DNA of 62,820 bases from an uncultured Eggerthellaceae bacterium (GTDB lineage Bacteria; Actinomycetota; Coriobacteriia; Coriobacteriales; Eggerthellaceae), in the NCBI GenBank assembly GCA_910588945.1, contig CAJUSF010000022.1:1-62820 (forward strand). Direction: 5' to 3'. The translations under genes were made by a program, and so were the position numbers. Below, piece after piece: positions 26,567 to 36,252 of this stretch. The notes beneath the pieces are model-generated. The model searched no databases, was not told the DNA's origin, and saw only the letters and a list, made by a program, of their open reading frames with translations. The first letter of the stretch is position 1, and every line of letters begins with the position of its first letter.

Positions 26567-26869
26567 CTATAGATCGGCGTTCGGCGTGTCCTGCAAGTCT
26601 TGAGAATCCTCTTCAATGATAACGCTTTCTGGAGCATCGGAGGTCTCAGATGTTGCAGCTTCTTCGATTCCTTCAACCTCTTCAACCTCTTCGATCTCTT
26701 CAGGAAATATATCGCTCTCGCTAAGATCGCATGCACCAAGTCCGAGTTTCACGGCTTCCTCATAAAGCGAAAGAGCATCATCAAGCGAGATACCCTCGCG
26801 CGCGACCTCATCCGCGATCTCATTGAGTCTATCTTTCACATCCGAAAAAGACGGCGTCTGCTCATCCAT
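26567..26869 (-). CDS. xseB: Exodeoxyribonuclease VII small subunit
   Basis: 100 residues from the ATG at 26869 with GAGGTGAG upstream. Residues 8-50 (SFSDVKDRLNEIADEV ... LDDALSLYEEAVKLG) match the short helical XseB family; the remaining 45 residues are a very acidic Glu/Asp-rich tail, longer than usual. The partner xseA, normally the next gene upstream, is absent here: nusB directly precedes it. It may be elsewhere in the genome. Confidence 0.85.
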   Translation of the reverse strand: MDEQTPSFSDVKDRLNEIADEVAREGISLDDALSLYEEAVKLGLGACDLSESDIFPEEIEEVEEVEGIEEAATSETSDAPESVIIEEDSQDLQDTPNADL

Positions 26870-26897
26870 CGTGGTGCTCACCTCAAATCCTTGATCC

Positions 26898-27422
26898 TTA
26901 AGAAAGCGCTTCGGCAGTCTTGGCACCCTCGGTTGTTGCGTCAACGCCCGCATCATCTGCACAAGGTGCATCAAGCTCATCCGCAACAACGAGCGCATCA
27001 CCTTCGGAACCTTCCATCTGGCGCGCAATATTGCCAAGCATCCCGTTTATGAACTTAGGAGAATTGTCGTCTCCGCCGAAATCTTTGGCGAGTTCAACCG
27101 CTTCGTTGATGGAAACCGACACCGGCACATCTTCTACGTGGTTCATCTCGAAAAGCGCTATGCGCAGTATGTTCAAATCCATCAGAGGCATGCGGTCGAT
27201 CGCCCAGTTCTCAGAAGACGATCCGATCATCGCGTCAAGCTCTTCCTTGTGATCTGAGATACCTCTGAGCAGCGAAAGCGCATAATCCGAAAGCGGTGTC
27301 TCAAGGCAATCCAGAAGCGACTCATTGATGAGCGTATTTACATCGATGTTCCTGATCGATGAGGTATATAGCACCTGAGCGGCGCATCTTCTGGCTTTTG
27401 TTCTGTCATGCATACGGGCCAT
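26898..27422 (-). CDS. nusB: Transcription antitermination factor NusB
   Basis: 174 residues. The all-helical NusB core covers 8-140 (KARRCAAQVLYTSS, SSENWAIDRMPLMDLNILRIALFEM, VSINEAVELAKDFG, SPKFINGMLGNIAR); the last 30 residues are acidic and outside the core. It binds boxA with S10 during rRNA transcription. Located between an Asp23-like gene and xseB in the operon. Confidence 0.95.
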   Translation of the reverse strand: MARMHDRTKARRCAAQVLYTSSIRNIDVNTLINESLLDCLETPLSDYALSLLRGISDHKEELDAMIGSSSENWAIDRMPLMDLNILRIALFEMNHVEDVPVSVSINEAVELAKDFGGDDNSPKFINGMLGNIARQMEGSEGDALVVADELDAPCADDAGVDATTEGAKTAEALS

Positions 27423-27439
27423 TGTTGTTCTATCAGACC

Positions 27440-27790
27440 TTACTCGGGTTGCTCGAACTGTATTCCGTCGATATAGATATCGATGCTGTTGACCTCAATG
27501 CCGGCCTGGACCAGCAGCGCATCGGCAATGGCTTCACGAAGCTTCTCAGCAAGTTCGGGAAGAACGTAGCCATAAAAGACATCCACATGGATGGCAACGT
27601 TGAGCTTGCCGTCAACGAGGTCGGCTTCGATGCCTGAGTTGTAGGACTTGGACTGGAATACCGAACGGATGCCGGTGGTAGCCCTTGTGCCTACAGCTGC
27701 AACGCCTTCGACGTCAGAGGCGGTGATCGAGATTATGGTGTCGACCACGCCCGGAGAGAGCTTCATCGCGCTTGCATCAGAGTCTGTCAT
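27440..27790 (-). CDS. Asp23/Gls24-family envelope stress protein
   Basis: 116 residues matching the Asp23 (DUF322) family: SPGVVDTIISITASDVEGVAAVG near residue 12, then VDGKLNVAIHVDVFYG and LPELAEKLREAIADAL. These small cytoplasmic or membrane-peripheral proteins are common next to accC and nusB in Gram-positive bacteria. The start overlaps the accC stop (ATGA). Precise function unknown. Confidence 0.88.
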   Translation of the reverse strand: MTDSDASAMKLSPGVVDTIISITASDVEGVAAVGTRATTGIRSVFQSKSYNSGIEADLVDGKLNVAIHVDVFYGYVLPELAEKLREAIADALLVQAGIEVNSIDIYIDGIQFEQPE

Positions 27791-29138
27791 AGGAGATCTC
27801 CCATCTGGGTCTCGATGAAATCTGTAGTGGCATCCCCTGCAAGGAACACCTCATTTTCCAACACGCGCTTGTGAAAAGGTATGGTCGTGGCGATGCCTTC
27901 GATGACGAATTCATCTAGCGCACGTTTGGCACGCTCCACAGCTTCCTGCCTGTCTTGACCATGGCAGATGAGCTTGGCCACGAGCGAATCGTAGAACGGC
28001 GAGATCTTGGATCCCTGCTTAATGTAGGTCTCAACGCGAATCCCCGGACCTCCCGGAAGATCGAACTTCGTGATGGTTCCAGGACACGGGCGGAAGTTAT
28101 GCTCGGGATCTTCGGCATTAATGCGCATCTCGATAGCATGCCCATTCGGGAAAAACGGTGCGCGATCGGCACAACTCATAGGTTCGCCCGCCGCAATGCG
28201 GATCTGCTCTTTGATGATATCGGTATCGGTGATCATCTCGGTAACAGGATGCTCCACCTGCACGCGAGTGTTCATCTCCATGAAGTAGAAGCTGCCGCTC
28301 TCGTCGAGCAGAAACTCGATCGTTCCGGCGTTGCGATAGTCGACAGCGCGCATCGCCTTTACAGCAGCAACGCCCATAGCGCGTCTAGTCTCATCATCGA
28401 GCGCGGGCGATGGCGCCTCCTCCAAAAGCTTCTGGTGGCGACGCTGGATGGAGCAGTCGCGCTCACAAAGTGCAACGTTGTTGCCAAAATCATCCGCTAG
28501 CACTTGAATCTCGACATGACGAGGACGCAAAACGAGTTTCTCGAGATATACACCGGCGTTGCCGAAAGCCGCACCGGCCTCGGTGCAGGCCGCCTTGTAT
28601 TGGCTCTCGAGATCCTCAGGTGCGTGGACCTCACGCATGCCCTTGCCGCCACCGCCGGCCGTAGCCTTGATGAGCACAGGATATCCCACCTGCTCGGCGA
28701 ACTGTCTAGCATCCTCAACGGATTCGCAGATACCATCAGAACCCGGAACTGTAGGCACTCCGCAGGCCATCATGGTCTCGCGCGCAGAGGCCTTATCCCC
28801 CATGCGCTCAATGCATTCGGCCGAAGGACCTATGAACACGAGCCCTTCCTCGACGCATGCGCGGGCGAAATCAGCATTCTCGGCAAGAAAACCATAGCCG
28901 GGATGGATCGCCTGCGCTCCGGTATTCTTCGCCGCGGTTATTATATTGGCAACATTGAGGTAGCTTTGCCCAGATGGCGCCGGACCGATGCATACCGCCT
29001 CGTCCGCATATTGAACAGGGTATGTGTCCTTGTCCTCGGTCGAATAAACGGCAACGGTCTTCACGCCAAGCTCGCGGGCAGCGCGCATAACGCGAAGGGC
29101 CACTTCGCCACGATTGGCAATAAGGATCTTGTCGAACA

Positions 29139-29139
<1 letters not shown>
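27787..29139 (-). CDS. accC: Biotin carboxylase
   Basis: 450 residues, normal size. N-terminal FDKILIANRGEVALRVMRA, the glycine-rich ATP-grasp loop KATAGGGGKGMR near 160, the EMNTRVQVEHPVTE motif near 287 and RINAEDP near 337 mark AccC. It carboxylates biotin on the carrier domain of the gene immediately upstream, whose stop it overlaps by one base (TAATG). No accA/accD are in the window, so the pair may serve pyruvate carboxylation rather than malonyl-CoA synthesis. Confidence 0.95.
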
Positions 29140-31028
<1,889 letters not shown>

Positions 31029-31512
31029 TTCATGCACCTCCTATATGGGTGTGAAGAGTCGATATTGACCAAGTTATTTGGAGAATTGCTTATGCTACGT
31101 TTAATGCGACATTTGAACTTCCGATTATACAACATAATTGGAGCGACTTGCACCCATACAAGCGCGGCGGCGCGATCGGGCGGCGAGAGTAGTTTCGATC
31201 GCGCACGTTTTGTGCCCACAAAGGTAATGCCGCAAGTTGACCGTGGGTGCGCATGCGCTTTTCATGCGCACGTTCTTTCTTCATGAAGCATTATGCGACC
31301 TACCTGAATGCGCGCATCAAGATCGGATGCGCGCCTACATTGTTCCACGGCAGTCATTTCATTCAACCCTGCATCTAGATTTCTCAGCGATAAAACAGTC
31401 CACTGGACTGTTTTCCATGCACGCTTAGGCGACGCATCGGGCACTTCGCGTCCTCGTCTCGAAATGACATAGAGCGCAACCGATTATGATCTAGCCCTTT
31501 GTCATCAAGGCC
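31029..31512. repeat. Intergenic region with A-B palindromic repeat pair
   Basis: Next to the carboxyltransferase gene is an AT-rich leader with TATAAT at 31129-31124 (minus). Further right, repeat A (31243-31276) and repeat B (31310-31338) are joined by the spacer containing GAAGCATTATGCGACCT, an almost exact copy of the 680-774 unit. The rest (31339-31512) holds no gene. Confidence 0.75.
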
Positions 31513-32766
31513 CTACCCAAGCTGCAACAATGAAGGCGCCTCGAGAAACTCGATCAAGCGCAAGTGCTTGACACCTTTTAGATCCTGCGTAATGGGATCC
31601 ATTGACACGACGTATTTTGGGTATGAGTCATCAACGCAGTCAAACGCACCGAATTCCCTCTCTATAGTTGCATCATCCTGCATGAGGTATGCAGCTTGAA
31701 TATAACAGCGCTTATCACCCTTCATGACCACAAAGTCAATCTCACCTTTACGGGTTCTTCCAACGTAAACCTTATAACCTCGAGAGACCAATTCGTTGTA
31801 TATTACGGTCTCGACGATGTGCGAAAACTCGTTTTTGGTGCGGTTCTTCTTAGCGTGAAACAATCCAAGATCACAGGCATAAGCCTTCTTCTCATACCTC
31901 AAAGCGCTCTTCCCCGCAATGTCATACCTCTCTGCAAAAGACACGATAAAAGCATCTTCAATGTAGTTGAGGTATTCATAAACCTTGCCGGAAGACACCT
32001 TCATGTTGTTGCTTGTGAGCGTGTCGGATATCTTTTTCCCATTTATTAGGTTGGATGAATTGGCAATGAGAAAATCGAGCACGTTTTGGATAGGAGCGCC
32101 TTTTCCCACGTTATTTCGATCCATGATGTCGCGAAGGACGATGGATGTATATAGATCATCAATGACAACCTCTTTAGCCGCATCATCCGACTGTTCGCAA
32201 ACGAGAGGAAACCCGCCCCATTGAAGATACTGAGCCAAGATACTCTCGGATGACGGCGCAGATTCAAATGGAAATTCCATAGGAAACACTATACCGGGAT
32301 TCTTCTCATGCATATATTGTCTGTATTCCCTGAAATTGAACGGCATCACCTGAAACGAAACATACCGTCCGCTCAGCAGCGTTGCCATTTCCCCAGCAAG
32401 CAACCTTGAATTGGATCCCGTTATGAACACGCTTACCTTGCCCTCAGCTTGTAAGGAATTGACGACATCCTCGAATCCATTCACGAGCTGAACCTCATCC
32501 AAAAGAATATATGGTTTCTTTTTCCCTTTTATGCGCTTTTTCAAAAATGAATGCAGATTTTCCGGATTACGAAGCTCTTTTGTATCGAAAGACTCGAAGT
32601 TGACAAGCGTAATGTCCTCCATGTCGGCACCACCCGCAAGGAGCTCATCGCGAATTTGCTGAAGTAAGACCGATTTCCCGCAACGCCTTACTCCGACGAT
32701 CACCTTTACGAGCTTCTGATCGAAAAACGGTCTTATGCGCTCGAGATATTCCGTGCGAACAACCAT
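31513..32766 (-). CDS. ATP-binding protein of the AAA_14/DUF4143 type
   Basis: 417 residues from the ATG at 32766 (AAGGAGTC); a longer frame exists but lacks an SD site. Walker A GVRRCGKSVLLQQI near 26-40, Walker B-like YILLDEVQLV near 85, sensor-like VFITGSNSRLL near 115, and a C-terminal nuclease-like half with YNELVSRGY, GRTRKGEIDFVV and a conserved Lys (DUF4143). This is a widespread accessory family of unknown function, often toxin- or mobile-element-associated. It is isolated between two clusters of palindromic repeats. Confidence 0.85.
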   Translation of the reverse strand: MVVRTEYLERIRPFFDQKLVKVIVGVRRCGKSVLLQQIRDELLAGGADMEDITLVNFESFDTKELRNPENLHSFLKKRIKGKKKPYILLDEVQLVNGFEDVVNSLQAEGKVSVFITGSNSRLLAGEMATLLSGRYVSFQVMPFNFREYRQYMHEKNPGIVFPMEFPFESAPSSESILAQYLQWGGFPLVCEQSDDAAKEVVIDDLYTSIVLRDIMDRNNVGKGAPIQNVLDFLIANSSNLINGKKISDTLTSNNMKVSSGKVYEYLNYIEDAFIVSFAERYDIAGKSALRYEKKAYACDLGLFHAKKNRTKNEFSHIVETVIYNELVSRGYKVYVGRTRKGEIDFVVMKGDKRCYIQAAYLMQDDATIEREFGAFDCVDDSYPKYVVSMDPITQDLKGVKHLRLIEFLEAPSLLQLG

Positions 32767-32775
32767 AATGACTCC

Positions 32776-32803
32776 TTGAAATATTCCATATTTTTGAAAT
32801 ATT
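32776..32803. promoter_or_regulatory. Direct repeat in the promoter of the DUF4143 ATPase gene
   Basis: TTGAAATATT occurs at 32776-32785 and again at 32794-32803, 18 bases apart, immediately upstream of the ATG and overlapping a TAAAAT-like -10 box on the minus strand. The spacing of under two helical turns suggests a possible operator, but none is known. Confidence 0.3.
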
Positions 32804-32959
32804 TTACCAGATTGTGATTTTGTTTCAAAATTATGAAATAATCTGACCGAAGGATTACAGACCAACCCCGCATCCCTGTTTCTTGTCATCCTGTAATGCA
32901 AAAACGATCATGCCCGTGTCATACTCACTTTGTCTTGTATTCGCAGTTGGGCTTTCCTC

Positions 32960-33443
32960 GAAAATGCCAAATGAAATGGCTCGACAATGCCAAATGACCA
33001 GAGGTGCGCATGCGCCCTTCATGCACACGTGTCACATTCCCGAACCCGCGGTTGCGCGCATCAAGATCGGATGCGCGCCTACGTTGTTCTCATTTCTTGG
33101 TACCAACAATGGCAAAGCCACAGGTCTCCCGTAGGTGCGCATGCGTCCTTGCGCTCGCAAGGACGCCCGAAACATTGCGTGTAGGGCCTGCATGGCCCTG
33201 CCGCAATGTTTCGATAAGGATGTTTTTTGTTTGTTATGTTTCGCCTTAGCATATAGAAATGATTGCCGAGGTGCTTACAAAGCGAGTTCCGCAGGCGTAA
33301 GCCGAGGACTGTTTGAGCGACTAAGTATCTCGGTAATCATTTCCATCCAAACCCACAAAATGTGCGCATCAAGATCGGATGCGCACCTACGAAGTTCGCG
33401 TTTCCTCGGGTGCCAAATGTGCGCATGCGCCCTCCATGCGCAC
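32960..33443. repeat. Cluster of palindromic repeats and long hairpins
   Basis: No gene. In order: repeat A at 33001-33030, B at 33054-33082, a 48-base spacer, a partial A at 33131-33150 running into hairpin GCGTCCTTGC/GCAAGGACGC (33143-33166), a nested hairpin with outer stem CGAAACATTGCG/CGCAATGTTTCG (33168-33179 and 33202-33213) and inner stem AGGGCC/GGCCCT, an 88-base cruciform unit at 33256-33343, B at 33362-33390, and A at 33419-33443, which abuts the stop of the PucR-type gene. Confidence 0.85.
33256..33343. repeat. Cruciform repeat unit, copy 1
   Basis: Bounded by GAAATGATTGCCGAG and its near-perfect inverse. The interior holds GCTTAC/GTAAGC and other small inverted repeats. A copy differing at two positions is at 44361-44446. 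Confidence 0.88.
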
Positions 33444-35003
33444 TCAGAAGCGTTCGGGATCATCCAGATTCAAATAGTCGATCGAAAGCAAAAGCTTGCG
33501 GCGAAGCTCCCAATCAGCAAGATCGCTCTCTAAAAGCTCCTCGATACGCTTTATGCGATGCAAAAGCGTATTTCTGTGCATATGAAGCTGCTTTGCCGTG
33601 TCGGTCATATTGCAGCGATTGTTGAGGTAAACCTTAAACGTATCAAGGTAGTCGGTATTATTAGCCAGATCATATGCGATAAGCCGCCTCACCATTGGAT
33701 GCAACATCGTCTCTTTAGGCTGCATACTCACGACAAGCTGCATGCTTTGCTGCAAGACATAATCACAATACTCATGCAGGCACCTATCCTCATCTGTTGT
33801 CCCTATCAGATCAAAGCAATCCATAAGCTGACGCATAACCAAAGGCGAGTCTTTCAGATGCTTGTAAGGCGCACCCAAAAAAGCCACACATCCATAGCTT
33901 CGACAGAGCCTGTCAAGCGCTAAAACCCTGTCTTTTGGAAGATAGCTGTTGGAATCCACGCCCACAATCCCGATAATATTTGCACCACTTAGCGCGCAGA
34001 TCATCCCTGGTACAGCCTCTTCAAATGCATTCAAGATGCTCAGGTACTGGCCGGCATGCGACACCGCATCTGCAAGTCGAGCAACAATCATGATGCGCTC
34101 GGCTGACTGAGGCTCACAAAGCCCTACTGTCTTTGCTGCATCCACAATCGCCGCATCATCGCGCCAGATTCCGTCAACCAAGTCGAGCAGAAAACGTTCG
34201 CGCTGATGCCCGCGACCGACTTTAAGCCTCTTTGTGCGTTTAGCCCACCTGCGAATACAAATCGAAAGCCACGACAGTAGACTTTTCTCTGCCCCGCCAA
34301 ACGCTCGGTGGGGCTTTGTTTGGAATGCCCACAGAGACGCTATAGGATGTCCGCTCTCGGCGATGTTGCAGGTAAGCATACTCCAGTTCGCAAGCTCTAT
34401 CTCGCGAACTCCATCCTTTGCAACCGGTCTTCCGTCCACCTCAAATGATTGCGACAGATGATCCACTATTTCGCTGCGAAGTGGCTTCTCATCGTTTAAG
34501 ACACTCTCCCACAAAGGGTTGCCCAAAGGCTTCCTGTTAGCCGACGCGGCAACCACGTCAAGATTGACATCAAGTATGCATACCGGATACCCCACAAGCA
34601 TCTCGGCATATTCCATGAATTGATCCAGCGCCAAATCATCACTGCTGGTCATGATCGCCCGCTCAAGATAGTTATAGCGCGCCATGATGGCAGATACCTC
34701 ATTGATCAACTTGAACGGCTCAATATCGCGCACCACTATGATGTCGCAACGATTGCAGTTCTCCTCGCTGCATGCGTGTTTCGTATTGCAGATGATGCCG
34801 GTTCCATATTGAATGTGTTTACAAGGCGGAAAATTCCCATCAAGGCATAGATAGAGTCTGTTCTTATACAGCTGATACGAGTTCGGGTCGTATATCTCGA
34901 AACCCTCTATGGTAGGTGAACCTGCATTCGCAAAATGGGTGGAGGCAACCTTATCTCCAAGATCACGTGCAAACACATCGATCCCCAGACGCAGCATATC
35001 CAT
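33444..35003 (-). CDS. PucR/CdaR-type transcriptional regulator with N-terminal cysteine cluster
   Basis: 519 residues, start ATG with AAGGGGG. The C-terminal ~60 residues (NNRCNMTDTAKQLHMHRNTLLHRIKRIEELL) are the PucR helix-turn-helix. The middle (about 220-430) resembles the GGDEF-like domain of CdaR/PucR proteins. The N-terminal 90 residues carry a C-x8-C-x10-C-x6-C-x5-C-x2-C pattern (from YLCLDGNFPPC to ENCNRCD) that could bind metal or an iron-sulfur cluster. It is co-transcribed with, and directly after, the glycyl-radical activase gene, and probably controls the divergent enzyme genes. Confidence 0.85.
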   Translation of the reverse strand: MDMLRLGIDVFARDLGDKVASTHFANAGSPTIEGFEIYDPNSYQLYKNRLYLCLDGNFPPCKHIQYGTGIICNTKHACSEENCNRCDIIVVRDIEPFKLINEVSAIMARYNYLERAIMTSSDDLALDQFMEYAEMLVGYPVCILDVNLDVVAASANRKPLGNPLWESVLNDEKPLRSEIVDHLSQSFEVDGRPVAKDGVREIELANWSMLTCNIAESGHPIASLWAFQTKPHRAFGGAEKSLLSWLSICIRRWAKRTKRLKVGRGHQRERFLLDLVDGIWRDDAAIVDAAKTVGLCEPQSAERIMIVARLADAVSHAGQYLSILNAFEEAVPGMICALSGANIIGIVGVDSNSYLPKDRVLALDRLCRSYGCVAFLGAPYKHLKDSPLVMRQLMDCFDLIGTTDEDRCLHEYCDYVLQQSMQLVVSMQPKETMLHPMVRRLIAYDLANNTDYLDTFKVYLNNRCNMTDTAKQLHMHRNTLLHRIKRIEELLESDLADWELRRKLLLSIDYLNLDDPERF

Positions 35004-35016
35004 AATGCCCCCCTTG

Positions 35017-35976
35017 CTAATGAATTACGACATCTATACCCTTTGACACAAACGGCTCACGGAAAACCTTCACCTCTTCATCGCTGAGGGGCGTGGCCGC
35101 AAAGACTTTGTCTTTGGATTGCAGGCGCTCATGCTTTGCAAGTCCTAGAGTATGGTACGGCAAAAGCTGGACATGACTAATCGCATCTTTGAGCGCATAG
35201 CAAAATTGCGCCGTCGACTCCATATTCTCAAGCGTGTCATTAAAGCGCGGAATGACAGGAATACGCACCTGGATCTTGCCACCAAGGGCTGCTATGAGCT
35301 CGGCGTTTCTCAAGATGGGCTCATTTGGAACGCCGACCGTGCGCTCCAAAGAACGTGAATCCATATGCTTGAGATCAAGCAGAAACAGATCGGTGTATGG
35401 CAAAACCGCGCGCACGGAATCCTCGCTTGCAAATCCTGTGGTATCAAGAGCCGTATTAAGACCGCACCCCTTACACGCTTTGAGAAAATCGGCAGCAAAG
35501 GCAATTTGAGAGAGCGGCTCGCCACCTGAAAGCGTAACCCCGCCGCCTGACGCTTCGTAGAAATGGCGGTCTTTCAGCACGCGCGCAATCACCTCGTCCA
35601 CGCTCCATCTTTTCCCGCATACATAAAGAGCGCCCGAAGGACAACTTTCAGCACATAGCGCGCAATCGTCGCACAAATCGCGATCAATATGAATGCGCCA
35701 GACCTTCTCCATCGATTCGCTAGCGGCTGAAAACTGAGCGTCCTCAACTATCGAGATTGCACCTTTGGGGCATGCCTGCATGCATCTGCCGCACGTATCA
35801 GAACCAATACAAGAGGTTTTCTTATAACACACCTGCGCGTGAAACGCCTGAGACTCGGGGCTATGACACCAAGGGCAGCGCAGCGGGCAGCCTTTAAGGA
35901 AAACGGTGGTGCGAATCCCGGGGCCGTCGTGGACCGAATAGCCCTGTATGTCGTAGATCATACCCGTGGTTGACAC
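35017..35976 (-). CDS. Glycyl radical enzyme activating enzyme (radical SAM)
   Basis: 319 residues from a GTG with AAGGAG. Radical SAM site C-x3-C-x2-C (GCPLRCPWC near 30) is followed by a ferredoxin-like insert with two further four-cysteine clusters (CIGSDTCGRCMQAC and CDDCALCAESC, near 55-110), the layout of activases for dehydratase/lyase-type glycyl radical enzymes. SGGEPLSQ near 150 is the SAM-binding motif. It abstracts H from the enzyme's C-terminal glycine. Only one activase is present for the two radical enzymes at 36253-38700 and 41796-44228. Confidence 0.94.
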   Translation of the reverse strand: MSTTGMIYDIQGYSVHDGPGIRTTVFLKGCPLRCPWCHSPESQAFHAQVCYKKTSCIGSDTCGRCMQACPKGAISIVEDAQFSAASESMEKVWRIHIDRDLCDDCALCAESCPSGALYVCGKRWSVDEVIARVLKDRHFYEASGGGVTLSGGEPLSQIAFAADFLKACKGCGLNTALDTTGFASEDSVRAVLPYTDLFLLDLKHMDSRSLERTVGVPNEPILRNAELIAALGGKIQVRIPVIPRFNDTLENMESTAQFCYALKDAISHVQLLPYHTLGLAKHERLQSKDKVFAATPLSDEEVKVFREPFVSKGIDVVIH

Positions 35977-36252
35977 TTCGACTCCTTATTCATCGCATCT
36001 GCAAAACGTCCAAAAAATACGTGCGAATCGTCCAAATTCAACATAGCTGCAAGCCCAAACCATAGCTAGGTTCATTGTGCACAACGCGAAATGCTCGCTT
36101 CGTATGTTTCGCACCATGGGATATCCGAATTGTCGGTCACATCGATTCAAGTTGGGCGTTTTGCTACGAATCTCCAAACAATGCTGTGCGCTTTATCCGG
36201 TGACCTCAAAAACCGCACGGAATATAACTTCAAGCATAGAGAAAGGAGTGCC
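35977..36252. promoter_or_regulatory. Divergent control region of the glycyl radical enzyme locus
   Basis: 276 bases between the divergently read activase and first radical enzyme. GTGCGAA (about 36020) and TTCGCAC (about 36108) form a separated inverted pair that might be regulator half-sites. No convincing -10/-35 pair could be fixed. The ATG at 36253 has AAAGGAG. Confidence 0.35.

Noticed and set aside
31029..31037. GTG start of the carboxyltransferase at 31037
   Set aside because: The codon is part of the AGGAGGTG ribosome site; the TTG eight bases downstream has proper spacing.
36091..36252. 54-codon N-terminal extension of radical enzyme 1
   Set aside because: The ATG at 36253 has a strong SD site and matches the usual family N-terminus.
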